64,000 bases of DNA from positions 2,046,001 to 2,110,000 of the forward strand of contig JAMXSV010000010.1 of NCBI GenBank assembly GCA_027559495.1. The letters are read 5' to 3'. Numbering within the stretch: the first letter of the stretch is position 1; each line of letters begins with the position of its first letter. Source of the stretch: Aurifilum marmelostoma (Eukaryota; Ascomycota; Sordariomycetes; Diaporthales; Cryphonectriaceae). The notes under the pieces were generated by a model that was not told the DNA's origin, searched no databases, and was given only the letters and a program-made list of their open reading frames with translations. This document shows positions 21,620-33,665 of this stretch, piece after piece. A program made the translations under genes and the position numbers.

Positions 21620-23317
21620 ATGGACACCACTAGTAGTCAGCTCAAGAGAAAACGATCCAGACTAGCCTGCCAGCCCTGTCGAGAGCGGAAAAGAAAATGT
21701 GACGGCCAGGAGCCCTGCACCACCTGCACGGACTGGGGATACAAATGCCACTATGAGGTCCAGGCGAGAAAGGCCCGACCCAACACCGCGGCCACACCGC
21801 GGAGAACACCAGATCGTCCAGTAGCGCCCCGGCCAAAGCCTCTGCAGGATGATCTCCCAGACACAAGCACAGCTGGTTCTGACCAGGGCGGCCTCGTCCG
21901 GCGCCTCGAGGCCAATTCTGGGGCGGCCTTTGTCAGGAAATTAGCCCTCAGGATCGACCCTACAAAGGCCCCCAAGCTCAGCCTCTTTGGGTGGAACGTC
22001 GGCTCGAGGCAGCTGTCATCTGAGCCGCCTAGCAGTGCTCCTGCGCTGTCTGTAGTTGAGATCACCTCGTACGAGCACCTCAAGGCCCTGGCCCAGGTCT
22101 ACTTTGACAAGGTCGACCCGTGCTACGGCTTCATCGACCAGCGTGACTTCTTTGAGCGCCTGGGAAGACGCTGGACGCTACCACGAGGGCCACCAGACGT
22201 CTACGACAGTGTCTTTTGTGGTGTGGCTGCCCTGGGATGTCTGTTCTCCCAGCGGAACGCTACCGTCACGGAGATGCACCTGGCCCGCTCAGCCCGTTCA
22301 AGTCTTGATAGCTACCAGCTCGCCGGGCCCCCCTGCCTCGAGCTCCTCACCGGATGGACGCTCCGGACCATCTATCTCCGGCTCACGAGCTCCCCACACG
22401 CAACCTGGATGGCCAGCTGCACCCTGATGCACCTCGTCGAGGCCTCGGGTGTCTACCCAGAGTCGCCGTCGGCCGTGCTCCTGCCCAGCGCGCAGTGGGA
22501 CGACGACCTCACGAGGCGCATCGTCGGCATGGCACACCACATGAACGTGTGGACGTCTTTCGACCTGGGCCTCTCCCGAATCTCATTCCAGAACACCGAC
22601 CTGCCCGCACTGCCCTCGGTGCGGCCTGGAGACTATACAGTTGAGCTCCTGCGCCTCATTCCTGTCTCGCTGAGCCTGGACCCCGGGAGGACCAAGGACG
22701 AGACCGATCTTACCTCGACCCTGTCCAAGGTCCTGGAGGGGTCCCATACCCAGCCGCCGTCCGTCCTTGCGCAGTGCAACCTCGTGCTCTGCATCCTTCG
22801 GCGTATACACACGCAGAACCTTGACATCTCATCTAGCCTGGCACAAAAGTTACTGGCCCTGCTGAGGCGGGGACTCGAGGCCTCGCGAAACCTCATCATC
22901 GACTGTGCCCCGTGGCACCACGTTGCCAATGTCCCCTTTCAGATCATCTGTGTGCTCCTGGTGCTCGACACGCGCTCGTCCCTCTCAATGCTCCCAGAGG
23001 CCATGCAGACCCTGAGCGTCATCGCCTCGACATACAACACCGAGACCCTGCGAGATGCATATAGTACTGCGTGTCTGTTGGTCCTACTGCACCAGCAACG
23101 GCGTCAGGATGATCTGGCGATCCTGGGACAGGTCCTCAACACCCACCAGCCGGACCGACAGTTTGCCACGCCAACACAGTCTCACGACAACGACGAGGAC
23201 TTTTCGTGGCTGGGAGCCCTAATCTCGGATCTGCCTGGCCTGTCCCGGGACGACTTTGACCAATTTCTCAATGCTGACATGGGCAATGTGCCTGCTTTTA
23301 TGGGCGGGCCTGTATAA
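21620..23317 (+). CDS. Zn2Cys6 fungal transcription factor
   Basis: A single exon of 565 residues. A basic run (KRKRSR) precedes the binuclear zinc cluster CQPCRERKRKC...CTTCTDWGYKC (about residues 17-44), which has the six cysteines of a Gal4-type DNA-binding domain. The middle (about residues 150-450) has the helical fungal-specific regulatory domain, including DPCYGFIDQRDFFERLG and WTLRTIYL. The C-terminus is acidic (DNDEDFSWLG ... DDFDQFLNADMG) and could be an activation region. The frame is open upstream to 21356; ATG 21620 is chosen because it lies just before the basic region and zinc cluster. It is divergent from the nitronate monooxygenase and is followed in the same direction by an MFS transporter, so it may be a local pathway regulator. 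The target genes are not known. Confidence 0.93.
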   Translation: MDTTSSQLKRKRSRLACQPCRERKRKCDGQEPCTTCTDWGYKCHYEVQARKARPNTAATPRRTPDRPVAPRPKPLQDDLPDTSTAGSDQGGLVRRLEANSGAAFVRKLALRIDPTKAPKLSLFGWNVGSRQLSSEPPSSAPALSVVEITSYEHLKALAQVYFDKVDPCYGFIDQRDFFERLGRRWTLPRGPPDVYDSVFCGVAALGCLFSQRNATVTEMHLARSARSSLDSYQLAGPPCLELLTGWTLRTIYLRLTSSPHATWMASCTLMHLVEASGVYPESPSAVLLPSAQWDDDLTRRIVGMAHHMNVWTSFDLGLSRISFQNTDLPALPSVRPGDYTVELLRLIPVSLSLDPGRTKDETDLTSTLSKVLEGSHTQPPSVLAQCNLVLCILRRIHTQNLDISSSLAQKLLALLRRGLEASRNLIIDCAPWHHVANVPFQIICVLLVLDTRSSLSMLPEAMQTLSVIASTYNTETLRDAYSTACLLVLLHQQRRQDDLAILGQVLNTHQPDRQFATPTQSHDNDEDFSWLGALISDLPGLSRDDFDQFLNADMGNVPAFMGGPV

Positions 23318-23850
23318 GTTGCAGATATTGTTTTATATGTATACCCACAAGTGTGTCCATTATCTCAGCTTCTAAATTTGCATCGGCACACGGCTGCCAT
23401 CCGCTTGCATGTACCTAAGCGAATACTTGTGCACTTTGACGTGGTTCCGCACCCAAGCGCGCCCTGTGCGCATCGTGCGGCTATTGCGGCCTGCATACAA
23501 ACAACGGTCTCTGGGCTCCATTACTACTAGTCCTAGCGGAGATCTGCTCTGGGATAATAACAACGACAAGACAACGAAGGGCGTCAACCTGTCGACTTTT
23601 GTCAGTCATCAAGGATACCATGAATATCCCCTACGATATGAAGGAAGAAATGAAATGTCTTGAAAAGGTCCAGGAGTTGCAGGCTCTCATCCCTTTCCTC
23701 ATGAGAAGTGTGTCGTGTGCTTGATGAAAATCGTATTCAAACCTGGACATCTCTATAATTATAGAAGAGACTATCCTTCATCACAGCTCTCTTTGTCTTG
23801 ACCTCAGACAGGCCTACCCCCAATCGATATCTTGTCGCGTACTCTGAGCC
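23318..23850. other. Intergenic region before the MFS gene
   Basis: No gene is supported. It should contain the terminator of the regulator and the promoter of the transporter. Confidence 0.45.
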
Positions 23851-25604
23851 ATGCACAAAAAAGCATCCATGGGAACGGGCAGACCCCTTCCACCACCACT
23901 TCCAGATGCAGAAGAATATACCGTCGAATTTGACGGCGAGGACGACCCGGATCATCCTTACAATTGGAGTCGATCTACCAAGTATGTCTGTATCTGTCAC
24001 ACCAAAGGATTATTGTTTATTCATCTGCTATCTGGCTGCTGACAGCCTGCCTGCCACCAGGCTCTTTACCTCCGCCCTCGCGTGCACCGGCACATTTTTC
24101 GTCTCCTTCAACAGCGCCGTCTTCGCCCCCGCCATCTCCAGCGCAACAAAAGCCCTAGACACATCCACCGAGGTGGGCGCCCTAGGCACAACCCTCTTCG
24201 TCCTCGGCTTCGCGGCGGGGCCTGTGATCTGGGCACCCGGCTCGGAGCTCCAAGGCCGCAGGTGGCCCTTGACCGCCTCCCTGCTCCTGGGCGGGATCCT
24301 CACCATCGCCTCCGCCACCGCCACCGACATACAGACCCTGCTGGCCTGCCGCTTCTTCGCGGGCGCGTGCGGCGCAAGTCAGCTCACCGTGGTGCCGGGG
24401 GTGCTGGCCGACCTGTACGACAACACGCACCGCGGGGTGGCGGTGCAGCTCTACGCGCTGGCCGTGTTCGGGGGCCCGTTCATCGCGGCGCCCGTGGGCG
24501 GGTTCATCGTGGCGGGACAGGAGGCGGGAGGGTGGCGGTGGACGCTGTATGTGCCTGGGATCCTGACCCTTGCGGAAGGGCTGGTGTCGGTGTTTTGCCT
24601 GCGCGAGACGTATGCGCCGGTGCTCCTGGCCCGAAAGGCCGTGGCGCTGCGCAGGCGGACGGGGATCTGGGGGATTCACGCGCGGCACGAGAGGATCGAG
24701 GTGGACGCTGCGGTGTTGGCGGAGAAATATCTGGCGCGGCCGCTGCGGATGCTCGTGGGCGAGCCGATTGTGTTGCTGGTGTCGCTGTACATGTCGTTCA
24801 TCTATGGGCTGGTCTACTGTCTTCTCGAGGCGTATCCGGTCGTCTTTGAGGCGACGTATGGTATGAAGCCCGGGGTCAGCGGACTGCCTTTTCTCGGCGT
24901 CTTTGTCGGGGTGGGTCTGGCCTTGGGGTATATCCTGTCGCAGCACGGGGCGTACGCGAGGAAGCTGGCTGGCAATGAGAACGTGCCCGTGCCTGAGTGG
25001 CGGCTCAGGCCAACTCTCCTCGGAGCGCCCATATTTGCGCTTGGCATCTTTTGGTGAGTGAGAGACCCTTCATTTTCATTTCCTTGCCCTTATATTTTCA
25101 AAGGACCACGTGGTTTCCGTCTGTCTTGACCAGGCTGACCTTCGTCTTTTCCTTCTTCAGGTTCGGCTGGACTGGATTCACGCCCAAGATTCCTTGGATT
25201 GTACCCACCGTCGCGGGGGTCTTCATCGGCTTCGGTGTCCTGTGTGTCTTTCTTCCATGCTTCAACTACCTCATCGACGCGTACCTGTCGCTGTGAGTGT
25301 TCTCCATTGCCCTTATCTCCCTCTCTCTATGCAGCTCTCGAGACAGACAAGACCCGAGCTGACTTCTTCACCGCCTCACGTTCCATATAGAGCTGCCTCC
25401 ACGGTCGCTGCCAACATCATCCTGCGCTCGGCGGTGGCGGCTGCCTTCCCGCTCTTCTCGAGGCAGATGTTTGAGGGCATGGGAGTGCAGTGGGCCGGGA
25501 CGCTGCTGGGCTGTCTGGCTGCGGTCATGGTCCCTATCCCGTTCCTTTTCAGGATGTATGGGGCGAGGCTCCGGGGGAAGAGCCGTCTTTTGCAGACTGA
25601 TTAG
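23851..25604 (+). CDS. MFS transporter, DHA1-type drug/polyamine H+ antiporter family
   Basis: Exons are 23851-23981, 24061-25053, 25161-25292 and 25391-25604; all splice sites are GT..AG and the frame is open throughout. The N-terminus is cytosolic and acidic (VEFDGEDDPDHPYNWS), with the NWS motif typical of this fungal group. The second exon encodes most of about 12 membrane helices; conserved elements include the loop GSELQGRRWP after helix 2 and the segment FFAGACGASQLTVVPGVLADLYDNTHRG. The plasma-membrane location and export role are inferred from the family. It is the third gene of the NMO-regulator-transporter group and could export a toxic substrate or product of that locus. A generic drug exporter is equally possible. 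Confidence 0.92.
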
Positions 25605-26174
25605 CGGGAAAGTTTATAACCGGAGAGGTAGGGTGTTACTTGATGAGTTTGATGGGAGAAATAGAAGTCATGGGTGTTTAGAGTCCCGACAAGATTTCAG
25701 GACTGGTAGGAAGGGAGTCAGCTGAGACATGATGAAAAAAACAGCCAATCGTTCAATAGATTCTTGTATAGAAATTAGAGAAATACAGAAGAGGTGGAAA
25801 GCATGTAGAGGGTGGGGGGTAGAGAAAGAAGAATTCATAATAGAATCATAGAGAAAGAGAGAGGGAGTTGAGTCTTGGGGTCAGCTGAATACATTATGTA
25901 TTATGTAGTCAATGGCCCTGTGACCCTAACCCTGGTACTACTGGGGCCGCGCATCCCACTGTAGCTCCAGTAGGCCAGGCTAGGACGGGTCACTCGTGCT
26001 CAACCTACAATAGACATCATCGCCACAAATAATCTGCGATCCGACACCCGTCCCATCCCATGGCACTTCCTCGACCACCTGTCAAGGTGCAATCGACACT
26101 TCCCCTCCAGCAGTTATCATGATATAACGAGAGAAGAAGCAGAGACGACAGACCCCAACACAGCGCCGCCCACC
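25605..26174. other. Intergenic region
   Basis: A-rich sequence follows the transporter stop. An isolated CCCTAACCC at about 25923 is too short to be a telomeric repeat. No gene is supported. Confidence 0.45.
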
Positions 26175-28722
26175 ATGTCCAAGAAGATCGCCGAGTTCCC
26201 TGACGTTGAAGCCAAGCTCCAGAAGCCGACCAAGCAGTCCGCCTTCGAGCGCCAAAAGGCCGAGGCAGAGGCAAAGCGCCAGCGAGAGGCCGCCGAGACC
26301 GCCGCCGTCTATGAGGATTTCGTCAAGAGCTTCGACGCGGATACGGACAACGGCGATCATGGCCACGGCCAGCGGAGAGGAGGAGGCCCAGCTCTCGACG
26401 GCCGGGGCGGGGCAGCAGGCTTTGGGGCTAGAGGAGGGGGTGGTGGCAGGAGACACTTCGGTGGGGCGGCAGGAGGGCTGAGCGGCATGAAGAGCAGTGG
26501 GCCTGGCACGCTGGGCCCTGCGCAGCCGCCGGGCTTCGGGAAGAAGAGGACATACGATGGTTTCGCGGCCGGAGGGGCGGGTGGTCCAGCACGGCTCGGG
26601 CTGGACGACGAGTACTACGACGACGGTGCTCGCGGCAGCAAGCCCGTAGCCAGGGCTTTCGACGACGCAAGCGACGAGGACGATGACGACGAGAACCGCA
26701 CTGGGTCGAGGCCAGAGGATAAGGCGGTTTCGAAGCCGACGCTGCGCCTGGCCAACCTGCCGCCTGCGACCAGCCCGGCGGTCATCAGGGCGCTGGTGCC
26801 AACAAGCCTGGCGGTTGAAGGCGTCAAGATTCTCCCACCACCAGCGCAGGGCACAGATCGCAAGTCCATCGCGGCCATCGTCACGCTATCGCCTGAAACG
26901 GCGGCCTCGGACATCGACGCTGCCGTGAGCGCGCTGCAGAATCGCTACCTGGGTTTTGGGTACTATCTCTCGCTCCACCGGCATCTGTCCTCAGCGGCCA
27001 TGGCAACCGCCTCCGAGGCCAGCGTGGCTGCTGGGCTGACAACCGGGTCACAGCCCTTTGGGGCGAAGCCTGTCGCCGCGCCTGGTTCCGGGGGTGGAGG
27101 TCCCGGTGGACACCACCACCACGGCGGTCATGGGAGGTTTGCGCCGCCGAGCTCGTACGGGCCTGCAGGCGCGCCGCTGAACAGGAATCTGCTCCACGTA
27201 CCTGTCCAGCCGCCAAGGGATATCAAGCAGCTGCGCATGATACACAAGGTGGTAGAGTCGGTCCTCGAGCACGGCCCGGAGTTCGAGGCCCTCCTGATGT
27301 CTCGGCCGGACGTGCAGCGGGAAGAGAGATGGGCGTGGCTCTGGGATGCGCGGTCGCAGGGTGGGATCTGGTACCGCTGGCGGCTGTGGGAGATCCTGAC
27401 GGGCGGCGGGCAGTCCAGGAGGGGCAAGGGCAGGTATCTCCCTCTCTTCGAGGGGAGCCATGCCTGGAAAGTCCCGGAAAAGGAGCTGGCCTACGAGTAT
27501 ACGACGACCGTGGACGGCTTTGTATCTGAGCCCGAGTATGACTCTGAATTTGACGAGGAGGACGATGACGAGCCCAAGATCACCACGGACGGAAACAGCA
27601 AGGCTGAAGAGGAGGTCTTTCTAAACCCTATGGAGAAGGCCAAGCTGGTGCACCTGCTGGCACGACTACCTACGACGCTCAGCAGGATACGCAAGGGCGA
27701 CATAGCCAGGATCACATCGTTTGCCATCACGCACGCTAACCGCGGCGCAGACGAGATTGTCGACCTCATCGTGTCCAACATCGAGAAGCCCCTGTCGTTC
27801 TCTTGTGCCAATCCAGACTACCAGAGAGACGCACCGGATGCCTCCGACGGCTCGCGCGACGCCTCACCTGTCCCAGGCGAGAAAGCAAAGAGACAGCAGC
27901 AACAGCAACAACAACAAGGAGGTGACCCTTCCGCCTCTCAGGATACGAGCGGTGCAAAGCTGGTGGGCCTCTACGTGATCAGCGACATCCTCTCGTCGTC
28001 CTCGACCAGCGGGGTGCGGCACGCCTGGCGGTACAGGCAGCTCCTCGAGGCGGCGCTGAAGGCGCACCATGTGTTTGAGGGCCTGGGCCTCCTGCCGGAG
28101 AGGATGAGCTGGGGCCGGCTGCGGGCGGAAAAGTGGAAGCGCAGCATCGGCCTGGTGCTGAGCCTGTGGGACGGGTGGTGTGTGTTCCCCAACGACACGC
28201 AGGAGCTGTTTGCGCGCAGCTTCGAGAGCCCGCCGGGGGGCACGCAAGGACGAGAAGACGGCAGCAGGCGAGGAGGCGGAGAAGGCCAGGGGGCGATGGA
28301 AGACGGTGGAGACGGCTTCTGCCGCTGCGTCTACTGCTGCTGGGACGCCCGAGGGGACCACGCCGGACGCTGGCGACGACGACGGCGCGGGGTGGTCTGA
28401 TGACGGAAGCTACGATGAGTACACGGACGACGAGGACGCGGACAATGAGCTGCTTGCACACTACCACATCGACGGAGAGCCACTCCTGGACATTGACATT
28501 GTGGGTCTGGCGATCGAAGGGGACGGGGAGGGCGACGAAGGCGACGTGGCGATGGTAGAGGCGGATGACCAGGGCGCAGGGTCCGAGCCAGCGCCAAAGG
28601 ATACCGGGTCGGACTCTGGGTCTAAGGCTAGTGTGTCCAAGACGCCGGCATTAAGCAAGCGAAAGAGGATGACGGCGGCCGACATGTTTGCGGACTCTGA
28701 CTCTGGAGGCGAGGAGAGGTAG
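26175..28722 (+). CDS. U2 snRNP-associated SURP-domain splicing factor, SR140/U2SURP-like (one frame break)
   Basis: The N-terminus (KIAEFPDVEAKLQKPTKQSAFERQ) and the segment AAVYEDFVKSFDAD are typical of fungal SR140 homologues. A weak RRM (LRLANLPP, about residues 190-270) is followed by a SURP module (about 350-400, IHKVVESVLEHGPEFEALLM) and a CID-like helical domain (about 485-680, LVGLYVISDILSSSSTSGVRHAWRYR) that in relatives binds the polymerase II tail. Poly-Gly, poly-His and poly-Gln linkers occur. The frame as given ends at 28400 with a nonsense tail. If the G6 run at 28235-28240 were one base shorter, it would read on through an acidic tail (SKRKRMTAADMFADSDSGGE) to 28722, giving about 848 residues. 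That ending suits a nuclear splicing protein, so the break is probably not biological. Confidence 0.85.
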
Positions 28723-30605
28723 TAGCAGCAGCAGCAGTAGTGAAGGGTAAGTCACTGTGGATACATGCAAGCAGGTTTTTATGCAGCATTCGGTCTGCAC
28801 TGAGATTCCGAACCTGCCGTCGAGTGCATAGTCTCCTTTTTCTCAGAGATCAGCATAACATCAAACGTGCTATTGATTTTACTCGACATCGCTATTGGAT
28901 CCCGAAGTGGTTAAGGGAGGGGGTGGGAAGCTGACCACGTGGTGTGGGTGACGGTAGCAGTACCGCTGAGTGTGATGGCCAGGGGGGGGGGGGTGGCGTG
29001 TGCACCCTCATGCAGCAGCGCCTGCAGCCCGTGTAGCCTGTCAAAAGTTCCCAGACATTGTGTACTACTGTGACTATTACTATAGAAGTACTAGGTATTT
29101 TTTTTTTTTTTTAAATAGTGCTGGTTGCCGTGTTTCCGGGTACACATACCTTGGAGCCGTGGAGACACGGAGTCGTCTCTTGCTGTCCCACACAGTCGGG
29201 AATATTCATCCCAACTCGTGTCTCAGGGACTACCTAGACAGGATATGGGACATTCTTTATTTTCATTCTTATTTTCATAATGAGAGTATAGAATAAAGCA
29301 GGTAGAGACGAGGCGCATGGCCATCAGGGTCCTTGTGTCTGTGTCTCCCCCCCCCCCCCCCCACACACATGTGCCCTGTCGAGTGCATGCATGCTTACTA
29401 TGGGCCCTACTACTGTAACTACAGTACTAGCTATTTCTACAGTTCCATTTACTGCTGCTACGCTGTACATAGCACTAACTCCAACCCGCTGTAATTAGTG
29501 TACGTACTGACTGCAGTGTGCTGTGCTAGTTACCCTTGGCGTAAGGGAATGCTGTAGCCCCACTCCCTTCTGGCCCTACCCGACGGCTCTGGACCCTTTT
29601 TTTTTTCTCTCTTTTTTTTCTCTAGCACCCAAGGAGTACAGTATACTACAGTACTACTTGGTACTACCACCACCACCATTACTGCACTATAGGGTCCCTG
29701 ACTTATGATCAGGGGGTGGGTTGACCTTGGCCCCCCGCTGCACCACCTGAACACAAATACTGGGCGACAAGTCAAGGCTTGATTTGATTTCTAACTTCCA
29801 AACCTTGACCCTCCCTGGCCTGCTCGACCCTCGATCACCTCACACACACACACACTCTCTCTCTCTCCTTCTCTCTCACTCACTCTCACATTCCTTCAAA
29901 CCCCTCCCGCACACCGACACCGCCGAACCCTTTCCCTCTCCTCTTCCGCTCTTTCCTTCGGAATCTTCATTCTTCACAATAACCTTCACCTTTCTACTTC
30001 TACAGTTCCCGCCTTGTCGGCTGTCGCAGCATGTCTCTTGTTTCCCGACGACAACCCCTGAACTTCTGAAAAAGAGGGTCCCGAGGCGAAACATCAAACA
30101 CTTCGGGTTTGGGCAGACCAGAACACAGAGAAGCACCGAGCGCACCAAGAGAGAGACCGGAGAGACCCTTGCCAGCCAGCAAGCCAGGCAGCCAGGCAAG
30201 AGCACAGACCACACGGCGCGCATCGAACGAACCCACAGCAAACCCACTGCGCCTTTCCTATCTTCTCGATTCCCTCGTATCAGCGTTTCACTCGACGTCA
30301 CGGTGGACGCACATACACACACGCTCTCTCTGTCTGCCCGTGTGTGTGTGTATGTGTGTGTGATCCAGGCTCGGATCCAAAACTGGAGTCCAGCCCAGAT
30401 CTTTTCCACAACCAAGGCACCATTACCAACAGCAGCAGGTTGAGAGGCCGAGAGGGATTCTGGTTTTCACCTTCCACCTCATTGCTACTTTCTCATCGTC
30501 CTCCTCTTGGCTCTGCGCAACCCGTGAGCCACTTCTGCGCCCTCTATTTGCCTTCTTTCTGTACCGAGCCGAGCCGGTCTGAGGCTCACCACACACACCA
30601 GCAAG
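28723..30605. other. Gene-free region and leader of the copper regulator
   Basis: It includes G runs (about 28982-28994), a T run (about 29100-29112), a C run (29347-29362) and a CA/CT-rich microsatellite zone (about 29840-29885). The CT-rich and CA-rich sequence up to 30605 is the likely promoter and long leader of the copper-fist gene. No gene is supported. Confidence 0.5.
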
Positions 30606-32560
30606 ATGGCCATCTGGGTCGGGAAGCAGAAGATGTCCTGGTAAGCCGTTAAGCCGACAGCCCACTTCCACATCTCACCCATTCTTCCACCCCCTCCCCT
30701 CGGCCATCATCATGCGCTCTCTGCGCAACATGTCCATCGGCGCACACAGCTGGGTGGAGCGAGAGTCAGATCACAAGTCGTCGCACAATATGGCTGTAAC
30801 CCGACCAGGCCGCTTTTGTAGCACAATAGACCTTTCAGTGTCTTTCGTGGCTACCGCGCGGCCCGGCTAGCTGCAGCCATACAGCCGCGGGACAGGAAGA
30901 AAGGAGGGGCGGGAGATAGGCAGGCCAGGGGGCCCAGCATGCTTACTACGTCCAAGCCCAACATCACCTTTTCTTTGGTACTGACTGACTGACTGACTGA
31001 TTGACTGACGTCGCAATTGCACAGTCGATCATGCATCAAGGGACATCGCTCCTCGACATGCAACCACATCGGCGGTCCACTGTGGGCAGTGCGCCCTGCA
31101 GGCAGGCCCAACAAGGCCTGCATCCACGGGCCGGGCGACCTGTGCCTCTGCGCACACTACTTCCCGCTGACCTGGCTCAAGGCTGCCGTCCCTAGGAGAC
31201 AGAAGTGCTCCTGTTCCGGCCCATCGCCGGGGCACAACTCTGGTGCTGGCGGTGCGAGCACCAACGGCAGCAGCAATAACAACAACAATAGCAGCAACGG
31301 TCCCCACAAGAAGTGCCAGTGCAGCAGCAATGGCAATGGCGCCTCCACGCCCGAAGACGAGACCCAGCCCATCTTCTACCAGGACCTTGTGGCGCGGGGG
31401 CTACAGGTGACGACAGAGCCTGTTGATTATAACATGCCGCCGTCGGCGCCGGCAGCGAAGGGGTCATGCTGCTCCTCCTCAAGACCAGCCGAAGCCACAC
31501 CCGTCCCCCCCGTTACAGATGTCCATGTCAAAGCCCCCGCCAGCAACAGCAGCAGCACGGCCATCCTGCTGTTCTAGACCAGCAACGGAAGCCAAGACTG
31601 CCGCGTCCAATGCACCACCGCCAGCAGCAGCACCATTGACCGCAACCACGAATGGTTATAGCGCACATGGTGGCCACGTCAAGACCGAGTCGATATCAGC
31701 ACCACCCTTCACGCCGATTCAGCAGTTCCAGTCATCAACGACGACAACGACCCCACCACCACCGCCGCAGCCCGACTTTCCAGTTATGAAGTTCAGCCCG
31801 CTGTCCCCTGGTGGCGGGGCGGACCACGTGTGCGAGTGCGGGCCGACGTGCAACTGTGTGCTCTGCATCGACCACCCGTACAACACGGCCACCATGCACC
31901 ACATCGCCACCGAGTTCGGCCAGATGATGTCCAGCGGCGCGCCGTTTTCGCCCGTCACCACCCCTGCCATTGGCCACCCGGCGGGCGGGTTCGGCAGGCC
32001 CGAGTTCTTTCCTCCGGGCTGGCCGCCTAACATCAACGGCAGTAACGGCATGATGGGCGCTCCACATGCCATCGTTGACCCGTCATCGATGATGAGTCGC
32101 AACAATAGTATCAGCAACGGCAATGGACAATCCTACTCGCCGCCGCAGCAGGCCACGGACATGGACATCATCCTTAACCCGGCAGATTTTGAAATGATCA
32201 ACTTTGCATTCCCGCCCATGGATGGCGCAGACCAACAGCACCAGCACCATCATCATCATCAGCAGCAGCAGCAACACAACCACCATCAACAGCAGTTTGA
32301 CCCGTCAATGAGTGTGGGCCTGGACTCGATCACCGCCGACGACCTGATGGACATTAATGGGTTCTGCGGGGGGGGCACCCGAGGGCTGTCCCTGTGGTGA
32401 CGACTGTGCGTGCATCGGGTGTCTGATCCACAAGCCTATGCCCGCCGCTAACACGACCGCCGCCGAGAACGGTATGGGACTCGGGCTTGGGCTTGGGAAC
32501 GGACATGATGCTGTCGGTGGAGGAGGGGTCGGGTCGCCTGGGTGGCATTCGGCCTTGTAG
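30606..32560 (+). CDS. mac1: Copper-fist transcription factor, Mac1/GRISEA-type copper sensor (two frame breaks)
   Basis: This factor activates copper and iron uptake genes when copper is scarce. A 35-nt first exon (30606-30640) and a 384-bp intron (30641-31024) precede the main exon. The splice creates MSC|RSCIKGHRSSTCNH, the zinc and minor-groove part of the copper fist, followed by GPLWAVRPAGRPNKACIHGP and PRRQKCSCSG; the last matches the Mac1 rather than the Ace1 type. Mac1-type proteins carry two C-terminal repeats CxCxxxCxCxxCxxH that bind Cu(I) and silence the factor. The first is CECGPTCNCVLCIDH (about 31831-31875). The second, CPCGDDCACIGCLIH (about 32384-32430), is in another frame and is reached only if the G8 run at 32368-32375 is one base too long. 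A further one-base excess in the C7 run at 31505-31511 is needed upstream. With both changes the protein has about 522 residues. Confidence 0.85.
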
Positions 32561-33665
32561 GAAGAGGCTGAGCGAACAGTGTCGTCCTTCAGGAGAAAGG
32601 GGCATTTGCCCGAGATGAGTTGTTTGTTTTTCCCAACAGATTGTACTTGAAAATTATTGATACCCCTGGGCGGAGACGTCTGCTTGCACACCCACAAAAG
32701 CAAAACTAGGACGCAACAGTGGCGAGGGCAAGACTGGTTTGATTCTCCCTGCGGGGAAACAGATGAAGGGTGCTGTACAGTATAAGGCGTTTGTTGGCTT
32801 TTTGGTGCGGGCAACCGTCCATTTGCGCCCTCTTTTGGCATTGTTGTAACTGCAGCATGTATGTTTGTATATATACACATGCAAATACGTGTGTACATAT
32901 GTATTATTATCCTGGCAAAAGGCATCGCGAGGCACTTTGTCTGTACCGGAATCAAGTCTATGGGAGGCACAATTGCGTCTACTTTGAAGCCGGTCAATGT
33001 TCACCGTGCTTCCTGTTCTGATCGCGAGTGACTCATAGGCTTCGGGGGGAACCTCCTGTCTTTTGCATCACTTTGTTTCTTGTCGTTTTGATCGTATGAA
33101 ATCTAAAAGCGACAGCCTGCATCTGCGGGAGATCTGCCTACAGTGAGTGGAACACACATGTAAGGAATAAGATCGTCATCTCCCCCCAAAACTGACAGGC
33201 CGTGCCACAGTGGGCACCACTGTTCTTTAGCGCTATCACGCCCCTGGCCGATCCCCCACTGCAGCCAAGAGTTAGTGCGTGAAAAGAGTGATCCCCCTTC
33301 TAGCCTGCTACAGTACCTTCCCACTGACCACCCCCACCTCTTGTCGTGAAATACAGGGAGCAGCGCACCTTGAGGGGGTCTAGGCTAGGATCTAGCCGTT
33401 CCCCTTCCAAACATTCGTCAAACAACTACTGTTTTGGCGAACCAACCAAGCCCTTCCCTTCCTCCCGCCACCTCTTCTAGCAATAACGTCTCTTTAATCT
33501 GTCCGACTAGAGGAACCCCGCTTGTTTTGTTGCCCACAAACCCTTGACTCTCGGCTGGGGGTTTGGTCGGAGTGGCGTGCACATACACCTCTCTCCGCGA
33601 TCCGACGGAGCTGTGACGTAGCTCTTGACGAGGATAGCGACTACCCAGAGGCTATCCTGTGCACG
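32561..33665. other. Intergenic region
   Basis: No gene is supported. It holds the 3' flank of the copper regulator and the upstream region of the RS-rich protein gene. Confidence 0.5.

Noticed and set aside
25920..25935. Interstitial telomere-like CCCTAACCC (also at about 57998)
   Set aside because: Only one and a half units each; expected by chance.
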